DNA from: Streptomyces sp. CB01201 | Lineage (GTDB): Bacteria > Actinomycetota > Actinomycetes > Streptomycetales > Streptomycetaceae | DNA length: 64,000 nucleotides | Direction: 5' to 3' | Assembly (NCBI RefSeq): GCF_002803085.1 | Contig: NZ_NNBJ01000024.1 | Location: 49,442 to 113,441, forward strand | In this document: piece after piece, positions 1 to 8,533 of the stretch | Layout: every line of letters begins with the position of its first letter | Numbering within the stretch: the first letter of the stretch is position 1 | Position numbers and translations under genes: made by a program | Notes under the pieces: generated by a model | What the model was told of the DNA's origin: nothing | The model's database searches: none | What the model saw: only the letters and a program-made list of their open reading frames with translations

Positions 1-894
1 CAGCTGTTCCTCTCCTTCCTCGCCGGAGCCCGACTGCACATCGGCACTGTCGCCGAGGTCGGCCCCCCACTGCTGCGCAGCCTGGAGAGCAGCGGTGCCA
101 CAGTCCTCGCCTCGGTGCCCTCCGTCACCGACCGGCTGGCCTGGCTGGTGCGCCGCGCCCGCAGCACTCCCCCGCTGCGCCTGCTGACCAACACAGGCGC
201 GGCCCTGGACCCGGGCACCGTCACCGCCCTTCGGGCAGCGATTCCCACGCTCAGCGTCCAGCTCATGTACGGGCTGACGGAGTGCAAGCGGACCACGATC
301 ATGCCCCCCGACGGGGACCTGGATCGGCCCGGTTCCTCCGGGCTAGCCCTACCCGGCACGGAAGTTTTCGTCGTCGATGACGACGGGACCCGGTTGCCCC
401 CTGGCGAGGTCGGCGAGTTCGTGGTGCGCGGCCCGAACGTCATGGCCGGCTACTGGCGCAGGCCCGAGCAGACCGCCGAACGGTTTCCCCGCACCGGAGG
501 GCTTTTCCCCGAACTGCGCACAGGCGACTACGGCTGGCTCGACGAGGACGGCTACCTCTACTTCAGCGGCCGCCGTGACGACCTCTACAAAGAACGCGGC
601 TTCCGAGTCAGTGCCACCGAGGTCGAGAGCGCCGCCCGCCGCGTGGACGGTGTGATCGCCGCCGCTGTGCTCGCTCCGGGGCCCCGTACCGCCAACAAGG
701 CTGTCCTGGCCGTGGTCACCGACCTGGCACCGCCCGACGTACTGGACAACATGCGCGGACTCATTGAGGACTACAAGATCCCGCAGCGCTGCATTCCCGT
801 TGAAGCGCTGCCCACCAACAACAACGGCAAGGTCGACCGGCACGCGCTCGCCGACCTGATCAACAGCCCCGCACTGGCGACCCGGAAGGGATGA
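1..894 (+). CDS. AMP-dependent acyl-CoA/acyl-ACP ligase, C-terminal part (5' end outside window)
   Basis: The reading frame is open from base 1, so only the last ~297 codons are present. Visible adenylate-forming motifs are the A5-like YGLTE, the GDYGWLDEDGYLYFSGRRDDL hinge block, and the C-terminal NNNGKVDR motif carrying the catalytic lysine. These enzymes activate a carboxylic acid with ATP and pass it to CoA or a carrier-protein thiol. The stop is 7 bp before an acyl carrier protein gene, so the ligase very likely loads that carrier. The substrate cannot be read from this fragment. Family assignment is firm; partner and substrate are inferred. Confidence 0.88.
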   Translation, partial: QLFLSFLAGARLHIGTVAEVGPPLLRSLESSGATVLASVPSVTDRLAWLVRRARSTPPLRLLTNTGAALDPGTVTALRAAIPTLSVQLMYGLTECKRTTIMPPDGDLDRPGSSGLALPGTEVFVVDDDGTRLPPGEVGEFVVRGPNVMAGYWRRPEQTAERFPRTGGLFPELRTGDYGWLDEDGYLYFSGRRDDLYKERGFRVSATEVESAARRVDGVIAAAVLAPGPRTANKAVLAVVTDLAPPDVLDNMRGLIEDYKIPQRCIPVEALPTNNNGKVDRHALADLINSPALATRKG

Positions 895-901
895 CCACCC
901 C

Positions 902-1165
902 ATGAACCGCACCGATGTGACCACCGCCCTGGAGACCGCCCTCACCACTGTGTTGGACCGCCCCGTGACCGGACTGGAAGGCGAAACCCGGCTCTTCGAC
1001 GACCTGCACCTCGACTCCACCACGATGCTGGAGATGCTGATGGAACTGGAGGACTCCCTCGGCCTGGAGGTCGACCCCGAGGAACTCGAAGCCGAAGACT
1101 TCGAAACCGTCGACACCTTCACCGCCTTCGCCCTTGCTCAGCTCTCCAACACCCAGGCCGCCTGA
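902..1165 (+). CDS. Acyl carrier protein
   Basis: An 87-residue acidic protein with the phosphopantetheine attachment motif DLHLDSTTM; the modified serine is Ser39. Size and acidity fit a free-standing ACP. It starts 7 bp after the ligase stop and is followed after 38 bp by the EctC-like gene, so the four genes form one operon. Its likely job is to hold an acyl group activated by the ligase. Which downstream enzyme uses the acyl-ACP is not shown by the sequence; the EctA-like acyltransferase in the same operon is the obvious candidate. Confidence 0.88.
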   Translation: MNRTDVTTALETALTTVLDRPVTGLEGETRLFDDLHLDSTTMLEMLMELEDSLGLEVDPEELEAEDFETVDTFTAFALAQLSNTQAA

Positions 1166-1203
1166 GCCGCACCCAAAACACTTCCACGAGAGGAAGAACT
1201 GAC

Positions 1204-1608
1204 ATGATCGTCCGTTCCTTCAAGGACATCGAGGGCACCGACCGCCACGTTCACGCATCCACCGGCACCTGGGAGAGCAAGCGCATCGTGCTCGCCAAGG
1301 AAGGCGTCGGATTCTCCCTGCACGAGACCACCGTGTACGCGGGCACCGAGACGTCCATGTGGTATGCCAACCACATCGAAGCCGTGCTGTGCACGGAGGG
1401 CGAGACCGAACTCACCAACGACGAGACCGGCGAGACACACCTCATCACGCCCGGCACCATGTATCTCCTGGACGGGCACGAGAAGCACACCCTGCGCCCC
1501 AAGGTCGACTCGAAGTTCGTATGCGTCTTCAACCCGCCCGTCACCGGCCGCGAGGACCACGACGCCAACGGTGTCTACCCCCTGCTCACCGAGGAGGCCA
1601 GCGCATGA
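1204..1608 (+). CDS. EctC-like L-ectoine synthase family cyclase (cupin fold)
   Basis: A 134-residue protein beginning MIVRSFKDIEGTDRHV, matching the N-terminal signature and usual length (~130 aa) of ectoine synthase. The cupin core is visible (HIEAVLCTEGETEL, then a glycine/His-rich strand pair GTMYLLDGHEKHTLRP). Canonical EctC closes N-gamma-acetyl-diaminobutyrate to the tetrahydropyrimidine ring of ectoine. A strong ribosome site (GAGAGGAAG) lies just before the ATG. The genomic setting is unusual: no EctB aminotransferase is visible, the gene order is C before A, and a ligase and ACP precede it. The product may therefore be ectoine or an ectoine-like ring with a different acyl group. Only this family call is firm. 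Confidence 0.85.
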   Translation: MIVRSFKDIEGTDRHVHASTGTWESKRIVLAKEGVGFSLHETTVYAGTETSMWYANHIEAVLCTEGETELTNDETGETHLITPGTMYLLDGHEKHTLRPKVDSKFVCVFNPPVTGREDHDANGVYPLLTEEASA

Positions 1609-2120
1609 CCACCGCCACCACCACGCGGGTACGCCACCAGTTCCGCACCCCGCGGGTCGAGGACGCCCACACACTCTGGCAGATGGTCGACCAGAGCGAT
1701 GCCCTGGACAACAACAGCCCCTACTACTACGCGCTGTGGTGCAGGGACTTCGCCGCGACATCCCTCGTGGCCACCGTCGAGGACGACATAGTCGCCTTCC
1801 TCACCGGCTACTTCCGCCCGGATGAACCCGACACCTATCTGGTGTGGCAGGAAGCCACCAAGCCCTGCCACGGCATCCCATTCCTCGGCGTAAAGCTCTT
1901 CGAACGAGCCGCCGACCGCGCCGTGGAGCAGGGCGCCCGCTTCATCGAGGCCACGGTCTCTGCCGACAACAAGGCCATCATCATGGTCCTGAAGAAGGTC
2001 GCGAAGCGCTACAGCGCTGACGTGCACACCCAAATCCTCTTCCCCAGCGATCTTTTCCCCGGCGAACACCACGACGAGGTGCTCTACCGGATCGGGCCCC
2101 TCGCCCCACTGACGCCCTGA
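1605..2120 (+). CDS. EctA-like diaminobutyrate N-acyltransferase (GNAT)
   Basis: A 171-residue GNAT protein starting at an ATG that overlaps the stop of the EctC-like gene (ATGA), so the two are translationally coupled. The opening FRTPRVEDAHTLWQMVDQSDALDNNSPYYYALWCRDFA and the VSADNKAIIMVLKKVAKRYSADV segment are typical of L-2,4-diaminobutyrate acetyltransferase. Canonical EctA moves acetyl from acetyl-CoA to the gamma-amino group of diaminobutyrate, making the EctC substrate. With an ACP and ligase in the operon, this copy might accept an acyl-ACP instead; that is inference. A longer in-frame extension upstream lies inside ectC and is not needed. Confidence 0.85.
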   Translation: MTTATTTRVRHQFRTPRVEDAHTLWQMVDQSDALDNNSPYYYALWCRDFAATSLVATVEDDIVAFLTGYFRPDEPDTYLVWQEATKPCHGIPFLGVKLFERAADRAVEQGARFIEATVSADNKAIIMVLKKVAKRYSADVHTQILFPSDLFPGEHHDEVLYRIGPLAPLTP

Positions 2121-2175
2121 GGGGCATTCCCGACAAGACCGCCCCTGTCCGGTGAGAACGCCGCGCGCGTATCGC

Positions 2176-3162
2176 TCAGTTCGTTCCTCGGAACGTGTTG
2201 CGGTACGCGCGCGGCGACACCCCGAGCTGCTCCCGGAAGTGCTGACGCATAGCTGTCCCGGTCCCGAAACCGGTCCCCGACGCGATCTGGTCCACAGGCT
2301 CATCGGTCCGTTCCAGGAGGCGCCGCGCGTGCTGCAACCGCTGCTCCATGATCCAGCGCATCGGTGTCGCTCCCGTCTCCAGCAGGAAGCGCCGGCTCAG
2401 TGTCCGCACACTCATCGACGCCTGCCGAGCCAGATCCTCCAACGACAGCGGCTCCCCCAGGTGACCGAGAGCGTAGGCGCGGGCGGCGGCTGTCGAACTG
2501 GTGCCGGGTTCGGGTACCGGCTGCTCGATGTACTGCGCCTGCCCGCCCTCCCGGTGCGGTGGCACGACGGTCCGCCGCGCGACGGTATTAGCCACCTCGG
2601 CCCCGTGGTCGCTCCGGATCATGTGCAGGCACAGATCGATGCCGGCGGCCACTCCCGCGGACGTGAGAACACCCCGATCATCCGTGTACAGCACATTGGG
2701 ATCCACGTCCACCTCTGGGTACAAGGCCCGCAGCTCGTCGCACGACTTCCAATGCGTCGTCGCCCTCCGCCCCGCCAACACCCCGGCAGCCGCCAGCACG
2801 AACGACCCGGTACAGATCGAAGCCACCCGAGCCCCAGCCGGGATGCGGGCCAGCGCCCGGCGCACCGGTAGCGCCAACCGCCCCCGTTCCTGCGGCTCGT
2901 AATCCTCGGCGGCAGCCGGTACGAGCACCGTGTCAGCGTCCTCCAGCGCCCGCGGCCCATGGGCGACGTTCACCGTGAAGTCCGCGTCGGTGGTGAGCTC
3001 ACCAGGCTCCGCCGCACAGGTCACCACCGAATACAGCGGCCGTCCGTCGGCTCCGACGGCCGTCCCGAATAAGCGGTGGACGATGCCCAGCTCCATCGGC
3101 AGCAGCCCCGGACGGACCAGGGTGACCACCCGATGCGGCGCTCGCTCACTTGCCTCAACCAT
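2176..3162 (-). CDS. GlxA-family transcriptional regulator (DJ-1/PfpI + AraC HTH)
   Basis: 328 residues. The N-terminal two-thirds is a DJ-1/PfpI-like amidotransferase fold with the nucleophile-elbow region ARVASICTGSFVLAAAG. The C-terminal ~100 residues are an AraC/XylS double helix-turn-helix (LSLEDLARQASMSVRTLSRRF, then a second HTH ending in GVSPRAYRNTF). The gene faces away from the MFS gene, with 72 bp between the starts, and converges on the ectA-like gene. The divergent layout suggests control of the transporter, and perhaps of the ectoine-like operon. The effector is unknown. Confidence 0.85.
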   Translation of the reverse strand: MVEASERAPHRVVTLVRPGLLPMELGIVHRLFGTAVGADGRPLYSVVTCAAEPGELTTDADFTVNVAHGPRALEDADTVLVPAAAEDYEPQERGRLALPVRRALARIPAGARVASICTGSFVLAAAGVLAGRRATTHWKSCDELRALYPEVDVDPNVLYTDDRGVLTSAGVAAGIDLCLHMIRSDHGAEVANTVARRTVVPPHREGGQAQYIEQPVPEPGTSSTAAARAYALGHLGEPLSLEDLARQASMSVRTLSRRFLLETGATPMRWIMEQRLQHARRLLERTDEPVDQIASGTGFGTGTAMRQHFREQLGVSPRAYRNTFRGTN

Positions 3163-3234
3163 GGCCAGATTCTTTCACTTTGCGACCAGCTGGCCAGTGG
3201 TCGGGAGTTGCCTCACCCACAAAGGATGGAACAC
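3163..3234. promoter_or_regulatory. Divergent regulator/MFS intergenic region
   Basis: This 72-bp gap between the divergent GlxA-type regulator and MFS genes must hold both starts. AAAGGA, eight bases before the chosen MFS ATG, is a clear ribosome binding site. No convincing -35/-10 pair or operator palindrome could be picked by eye. Confidence 0.4.
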
Positions 3235-4572
3235 ATGGAACAAGCGACCACCCGACACCTCCAACCGCCTCAGAACCCTGCTGATCGCTCATCAGCGGAT
3301 CCGCGGCCTGGCGCTACAGGTCGCCGGGCCTGGTGGGTGGCCGCCGTGGCGGCCCTCGCCATCGTCGTCGCCGGAGCCTTCTCCACAATGCCCGGCATCC
3401 TCCAGAACCCCCTTCAGCAGGAGTTCCACTGGTCGCGCGGCACCATCGGCGTCGCCTCCTCGGTGAACATGGTCCTGTACGGACTCACCGCCCCGTTCGC
3501 CGCAGCCCTCATGGACCGCTTCGGTATCCGCCGCGTGGTGGTTGCAGCCCTGACCACGGTCGCGGCCGGCTCTCTGCTCACCACGGTAATGAGCGCCTCC
3601 TGGCACTTCACCCTCTTCTGGGGGCTCCTGATCGGACTCGGCACCGGCTCCATGGCCATGGCATTCGGAGCCACCGTCACCAACCGCTGGTTCACCACCC
3701 GGCGGGGACTGGTCACCGGCATCCTCTCCTCGGGCAGCGTCTTCGGGCAGATGGTGTTCCTGCCCGCCCTCTCATGGACCATCGACCACTACAACTGGCG
3801 CCCCGCCTTGGTCACCCTCGCGCTCGCCGCGCTGGCCGTAGCCCCTCTCGTATGGCTGATCCTGCGCGACCACCCCGCCGACATCGGCCAAAGCCCCTAC
3901 GGAAGCGATAAGTTCGTCCCCAAGCCGCCACCTGTCACGGGCGCCGCCCGTCGCACTCTCGTCGTGCTCCGCGACTCCGTACGCACCACGCCCTTCTGGC
4001 TGCTCGCCAGCGCCTTCGCGATCTGCGGGGCAACCACCAACGGGATCATGTGGACGCACTTCACCCCGGCAGCCCACGACCACGGCATGGCCGTCACCAC
4101 CGCGTCGACCCTGCTCGCCCTCATCGGCATCTTCAACGTCGTGGGCACGGTCGCCTCCGGCTGGCTCACCGACCGCATGGACGCCCGCCGCCTGCTCGCC
4201 ATCTACTTCACGCTGCGTGGCCTCCTCCTTGTACTGCTCCCCCTGATGATGGCCGCCACCGTCAACCCGGCCATGATGGTCTTCGTCGTCGCCTTCGGCC
4301 TTCTCGACCTTGCCACCGTGCCACCCGTCATCGCTCTGTGCCGAACCTTCTACGGTGACGACAGCGCCATCGTCTTCGGCTGGGTCAACGCGGCCCACCA
4401 GATCGGCGCCGCCCTGGCCGCCTTCCTCGGCGGCGTCGCACGCGACACCTTCGGCAGCTACGACATGGTCTGGCTGGCCCTCGGCGCCACCTGCGCCGGC
4501 GCCGCACTTGTCTCCCTCCTCATCCGCACAACCCCCGCCACCCCGGTCCACGAGACGCAACCATCCCAGTAG
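3235..4572 (+). CDS. MFS transporter
   Basis: 445 residues with about twelve hydrophobic segments and the MFS loop motif DRFGIRR between helices 2 and 3, echoed by DRMDARR in the second half. The start at 3235 is chosen because AAAGGA lies eight bases upstream. An ATG at 3226 is in frame but overlaps that site, and the frame further upstream runs into the divergent regulator. Probable role: export or uptake of a small molecule linked to the regulator beside it, possibly the product of the 1-2120 operon. A strong hairpin terminator follows 17 bp after the stop. Confidence 0.85.
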   Translation: MEQATTRHLQPPQNPADRSSADPRPGATGRRAWWVAAVAALAIVVAGAFSTMPGILQNPLQQEFHWSRGTIGVASSVNMVLYGLTAPFAAALMDRFGIRRVVVAALTTVAAGSLLTTVMSASWHFTLFWGLLIGLGTGSMAMAFGATVTNRWFTTRRGLVTGILSSGSVFGQMVFLPALSWTIDHYNWRPALVTLALAALAVAPLVWLILRDHPADIGQSPYGSDKFVPKPPPVTGAARRTLVVLRDSVRTTPFWLLASAFAICGATTNGIMWTHFTPAAHDHGMAVTTASTLLALIGIFNVVGTVASGWLTDRMDARRLLAIYFTLRGLLLVLLPLMMAATVNPAMMVFVVAFGLLDLATVPPVIALCRTFYGDDSAIVFGWVNAAHQIGAALAAFLGGVARDTFGSYDMVWLALGATCAGAALVSLLIRTTPATPVHETQPSQ

Positions 4573-4589
4573 CCTCGCCACCCCTCACG

Positions 4590-4627
4590 CATGTTGTCCG
4601 GGACGCTCAAGCGCCCCGGACAACATG
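4590..4627 (+). terminator. Rho-independent terminator after the MFS gene
   Basis: A perfect 13-bp stem (CATGTTGTCCGGG at 4590-4602 with CCCGGACAACATG at 4615-4627) around a 12-base loop. There is no long T run, as is common in Streptomyces. Confidence 0.75.
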
Positions 4628-4825
4628 GTCTTCACCCACATCTGAGGCCCGGAGCAGAGCCTGGATATCAAGCCGGACGCCGTCTGCACCGCTGCCCGGG
4701 ATGGGTGGCTTGGCAACCTCTGCCCGGATGGAACGGTTTCGATCGAGGCAGACGTTCATGTGCAGCGCGAAGCCGCCGTACATCTCCTTATCTGGACACC
4801 TTTGAGTGATGCCTGAACCAGCGCC

Positions 4826-5155
4826 GTGGCGATCGAGGTGCGGGATTCGTTGAGCCGTCTGAGCGCAGGGTTGGGGAGGCCGGTGGGTCGACGGCGATGG
4901 CGAGCTGTGGTCGCGGCGGCCTGCCGGTTCCTGGATCATCTGATTGACCGGGGGTTCTCGCCGCACACGATCTGCGCGTACGCGTACGACCTGCGGCGCC
5001 TGTTCACCTTTCTTCACTGCACCAAGCAAGCCGACACGCCGACGGTCGGGGCTGGCGCCTTGGACGACCTCTACTGCGACAGCGGTACTACGACGCGCGG
5101 AAAGGGCTCAGGGGCACGAACGCTCCCTTCGCCCCGCCACTGCCTCCGCCGAAGC
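4826..5155 (+). pseudogene. Tyrosine recombinase/integrase, N-terminal remnant
   Basis: From a GTG at 4826 the translation has a SAM-like core-binding domain of tyrosine recombinases (FLDHLIDRGFSPHTICAYAYDLRRLFTF). The frame then breaks: a continuation resembling LLRQRYYDARKGL is in another frame around 5068-5110. Nothing of the catalytic domain follows. The gene is a frameshifted and truncated remnant. A catalytic-domain fragment of the same broad family lies at 7467-7978 on the opposite strand, but the two need not be halves of one gene. Confidence 0.6.
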
Positions 5156-5331
5156 CCGGTGTGCAGCCCGAGCCAGCTCAGGCAACGCCCTGTCATGCGG
5201 ATGAGCTTGTATTGGCAGTGTGTGTTGGGGTTCGTGCCTTCAACTCCGTAGCTGACGGAACGTGAGGCCCCTTGACCTGACACTCACCTGAGACTCGGAT
5301 CTTTCGGCAGACCGGTCACTCATGGTGCCGG

Positions 5332-6177
5332 TCAGGCCGCGCCGCCGAGTGTCGGCCAGGCCCTGTCGTCGGCGGCCAGCCATGGCTCGTTCGCAGCGGC
5401 GGTGGGGGTTGTGCCGGTGAACGCCCGGACGTCGTGGTGGAGGTGGGACTGGTCGGCATAGCCGCCATCCGCTGCCACCCGCGCGGGGGTGTTCCCGCGG
5501 ACCAGGCCGTGGATGGCGTGATCGAATCGGACCAGCATGGCGGCACGTTTGGGTGTCAGGCCGATCTGCGAGCCGAAGCGTGACCACATGCGCTGGCGGC
5601 TCCACCCGGTCCGGGCCGCGAGATCGCTCACGCGGGCTCGGCCGTGGCTGGCGACGATCTGGCGCCAGGCCCAGGCCACCTCGGGATCGACCGGCCTGCC
5701 TGCACGGAGCCGGGTAAGCAGTTCTGTGTCGATCAGCGCGAAGCGCTCCGGCCAGGTTCGCGCATGGTGAAGCCGCTCCCGCAGGCGCGGCGTGTCGCGG
5801 CCCCACAGCTCGTCGAGCGCGATGATGCTCCCGCTCAACTCCGCGAGCGGGAGCCCGAGCACGGGGTGCGCGACAAGCGGAGACAGGCGCATCTGCACAC
5901 ACTCGACGCCCTCGGCGCGCACCTGGAACGCGCTGAAGGCGAGCCCGGCGGCCAGGCTCTCCGACCGCAATTGGCCGGACGCGCCGTAGATGTCGAATGG
6001 GCGGTCGCCGAACTCGACGGCCACGGTGACGGCCGGGTGGGGGATGGCTCGTAGTTCGATCGGGCTGTCGCCGCGAATGCGGAATCCGGCCATGTCGACA
6101 CCGGGCAGCGCGGCTGCCCGCGATGCTCGCGCGATCTCCCAGTCAGCGGTGGAATCTGCCTTCCAGTGAACTGGTAG
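5332..6177 (-). CDS. AraC-family transcriptional regulator
   Basis: About 281 residues from the GTG at 6177; a longer frame to 6246 exists but its extra residues look non-coding. The C-terminal third carries the AraC double HTH (RVSDLAARTGWSRQRMWSRFGSQIG, then TPARVAADGGYADQSHLHHDVRAFTG). The N-terminal part is an uncharacterised ligand-binding-like domain. It is divergent from the alpha/beta hydrolase gene with ~130 bp between them, which suggests it controls that gene. Confidence 0.82.
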   Translation of the reverse strand, partial: LPVHWKADSTADWEIARASRAAALPGVDMAGFRIRGDSPIELRAIPHPAVTVAVEFGDRPFDIYGASGQLRSESLAAGLAFSAFQVRAEGVECVQMRLSPLVAHPVLGLPLAELSGSIIALDELWGRDTPRLRERLHHARTWPERFALIDTELLTRLRAGRPVDPEVAWAWRQIVASHGRARVSDLAARTGWSRQRMWSRFGSQIGLTPKRAAMLVRFDHAIHGLVRGNTPARVAADGGYADQSHLHHDVRAFTGTTPTAAANEPWLAADDRAWPTLGGAA

Positions 6178-6307
6178 CACGTCTCGACTGTACGAGCGGC
6201 TCGACGGTGGGGTCAACCAACGTGCGAGGCACGGACATTTCTCCAAGACGCGCCGCGTTGGCTACCGGCAGGGTGAGGGCACCACCGACCGAACCGACGG
6301 AGGAGCC

Positions 6308-7309
6308 ATGGACGAGACGACCACCCCGCAAGGCCAACACGCCCACAGCCGCGCAGACTTGGCGCCGAGCACCCCGCGCGGATGGCGGGCGTGGAGTCGA
6401 CGGCGGCGGATCACGCTGCTGACCGTCGGCGTGCTCGCCATCCTCCTCGCGTGGAACACGGTGTCCGTGCGCACGGGGACAACCGAAGCCTCCGGCGCGC
6501 AGATCGTGCGCCTTCCCGGCGGGGACATCCACGTCGTGCAGAGCGGGCCGACCGACGCACCCACGGTGGTGCTCCTGCACGGCCTGGCTGGCTCGACGGC
6601 ATGGTGGGACCCGGTGCTGCCGGCCATGCGCGACCTGCACGTGGTGCGGGTGGACCTGCTCGGGCACGGCACATCGGCTAAACCGGCCGATGGCTACGGC
6701 ATCCCGGAGCAGGCACGCCGGGCCGGGGCCGTACTCGACAAGCTCGGGGTGCGCCGCGCGACCGTCGTCGGGCATTCGACCGGCGGCGCCGTAGCCACGT
6801 CGCTGGCCGAACAGCGCCGCGACCTGGTGGCGGCGATCACGCTGATCGACACCGGCCCGCGGTTGGACGCGTTCCTCGGCGACAGCTTCGCCGGCCGCCT
6901 GCTGACCACGCCGGTGGTAGGGGAGTTGCTCTGGCGGCTGCGCACCGACGGCATGATCCGCGACGCGGCGAGCACCGCGTTCACCCGCAAGGTGCGGATC
7001 CCCGACCAGATGATCGCCGATGTCAAGGGCATGACCTACCGCAGCCTCACCGCGACCGAAGAGGCGTCCACCGCGTACCTGAAAGAACGGCCCATCCCCG
7101 ACCGACTCGCCGGCCTCGAACTGCCCACCCTGGTGATCTTCGGCTCCCAGGACCGGCGATGGCAGCCGACCTCCGCCCAGGACTACCGCCGAGTCCCCCA
7201 CGCCCGGATCGAGATCCTCGACGGCGTCGGCCACACACCCATGTTCGAAGCCCCCGACACCACAGGAGCCCTCCTGCATGGCTTCGCCGTGGAAACCGCG
7301 CCACGCTGA
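6308..7309 (+). CDS. Alpha/beta hydrolase, membrane-anchored
   Basis: 333 residues. A single N-terminal hydrophobic helix after basic residues (RRRRITLLTVGVLAILLAW, about 32-50) suggests anchoring with the enzyme outside. The fold shows the oxyanion HGLAG segment, the nucleophile elbow GHSTGG, the acid in FGSQD and the histidine in GVGHTP, giving an intact Ser-Asp-His triad. The likely activity is esterase, lactonase or epoxide-hydrolase-like; the substrate is unknown. It is divergent from the AraC regulator. Confidence 0.85.
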   Translation: MDETTTPQGQHAHSRADLAPSTPRGWRAWSRRRRITLLTVGVLAILLAWNTVSVRTGTTEASGAQIVRLPGGDIHVVQSGPTDAPTVVLLHGLAGSTAWWDPVLPAMRDLHVVRVDLLGHGTSAKPADGYGIPEQARRAGAVLDKLGVRRATVVGHSTGGAVATSLAEQRRDLVAAITLIDTGPRLDAFLGDSFAGRLLTTPVVGELLWRLRTDGMIRDAASTAFTRKVRIPDQMIADVKGMTYRSLTATEEASTAYLKERPIPDRLAGLELPTLVIFGSQDRRWQPTSAQDYRRVPHARIEILDGVGHTPMFEAPDTTGALLHGFAVETAPR

Positions 7310-7466
7310 CCCGGCATCACCACTCATCTACCGCAGCCGCCGCGCCCGGCGCAGCCCGACATCAACGGCAACGCCCTCTCGTACCGCATCGTGCGCGTTT
7401 GCTAACGGCATCACCTGGATCGCCACCGCTGCCGGCGCGGTGGCGATGCCAGTTGTCATCAGAGGG

Positions 7467-7978
7467 TCACGACCCTGGGGGCCGGAGACCCGGCATGCCG
7501 AGGTTGACCGGTGCGATGCGAGCCAGCCGCTGGCTTTCTTGGCGTTTTTGACGGAGGAAGGACAGGGTGAGGTCGATGCCTTCGATCTCACCGCACCACC
7601 CCTCTGCTTCGGCTCGGGCCCGGCGGGCCAGAAGGTCGACTTCGATCTCGTCGAGGCGGAGCAGCATCTTCGGGTTAATGTTGATCATGGGACATCTCAG
7701 ACAGGAGTGCTCATGCTGGCAAGGTGTCGAGTAGGGGCGGGCGCATCCTCCCAACTCGACTTTTCGCTGGTCGAAGTGCTCCTCGAAGCCGAGCCATTCG
7801 GGTTCGGTGACCGGCCGGTACTCGTCTGTTGGCCTGGCTTGGCGGCGCCGGTCGAGAAATCCCTGATAGTGCCGGACGACGTCCTCGTTGAAGACGGCGA
7901 CGTAACCACGAGTCGTTTGAAGATTCAAATGTCCGAGTAGAGCTGCTCCGATGTGGATCGGGAGCCCGCTGTTCACTA
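7467..7978 (-). pseudogene. Tyrosine recombinase, C-terminal fragment cut by the IS630-like element
   Basis: The fragment begins at the left end of the IS element and reads LVNSGLPIHIGAALLGHLNLQTTRGYVAVF, the conserved C-terminal end of tyrosine recombinases (the LGH box; the tyrosine is in TRGY). A family-typical tail follows with a Cys/His cluster (CQHEHSCLRCPM) and a coiled region. The N-terminal part and the other catalytic residues are absent, so it is inactive. The IS insertion or an associated deletion removed them. Confidence 0.78.
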
Positions 7979-8002
7979 GTGCCGCATCAGGCAACGTTCG
8001 CC
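7979..8002 (+). repeat. Left terminal inverted repeat of the IS630-like element
   Basis: 24 bases starting GTGCCGCATCAGG, identical to the reverse complement of 9651-9674. The flanking TA is at 7977-7978. Confidence 0.85.
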
Positions 8003-8052
8003 TCGGTCTTGCCGGTCGCGTGCGGATCGCAGGAGGCACGTAATCTCGCGGG

Positions 8053-8436
8053 ATGCACTCGCATCTGAGCTTCGAGAACCCTCCCGCGTTGCCTCACGAG
8101 GTGGTGGTTGAGGCGTTGGAGCGGGCCTTGTGTGACCGCTCTGCAGAGGGCGAGGCGGCGAGCGTCCTGGTCGGGAGCGCGTTGAACGACGACGATCGGG
8201 AGTTCGTCGAGAACTGGTGCACGGAGGTCGGAACGCGGGCTGTGCCGGGTAGTCGTCTGCTCGGGCTGGCGGGCCTGTGCCTGGGGCATACGGCTCGACG
8301 CTTCGGGCGTCTCGGCGATGAAGCCCTGGCGCTGGCGGAGGCGCTGGCGGTGCGGGCGGAGGCGGATCCGTCGGATGTGGACGGTCGGGCTCTGGATGGC
8401 TTTGACGACATCCGGAGCTTCCTGCATCTGTGGTGA
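8053..8436 (+). CDS. Hypothetical protein, passenger of the IS630-like element
   Basis: 127 residues, acidic and largely helical, with no motif I recognise. Segments such as LGLAGLCLGHTARRFGRLGDEALALAEALAVRAE suggest a helical-repeat (HEAT-like) fold. It lies between the left inverted repeat and the transposase on the same strand, so it moves with the element if the repeats are its true ends. Possible roles are transposition accessory, immunity-type protein or an unrelated gene picked up. Function unknown. Confidence 0.6.
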   Translation: MHSHLSFENPPALPHEVVVEALERALCDRSAEGEAASVLVGSALNDDDREFVENWCTEVGTRAVPGSRLLGLAGLCLGHTARRFGRLGDEALALAEALAVRAEADPSDVDGRALDGFDDIRSFLHLW

Positions 8437-8533
8437 GGCTGGTCGCTGCGGCGGGGGTTGGGCAGCGTTTGCTCGCTCGTGGCGAGTCGCCCGGTTACGG
8501 TGATCGGTAGCTCCGGGTGGTCAGAATGATCAC

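Noticed and set aside
1204..2120. Calling the operon a standard ectoine biosynthesis cluster
   Set aside because: EctB and EctD are absent in view, gene order is altered, and a ligase and ACP are present. Only family-level names are justified.
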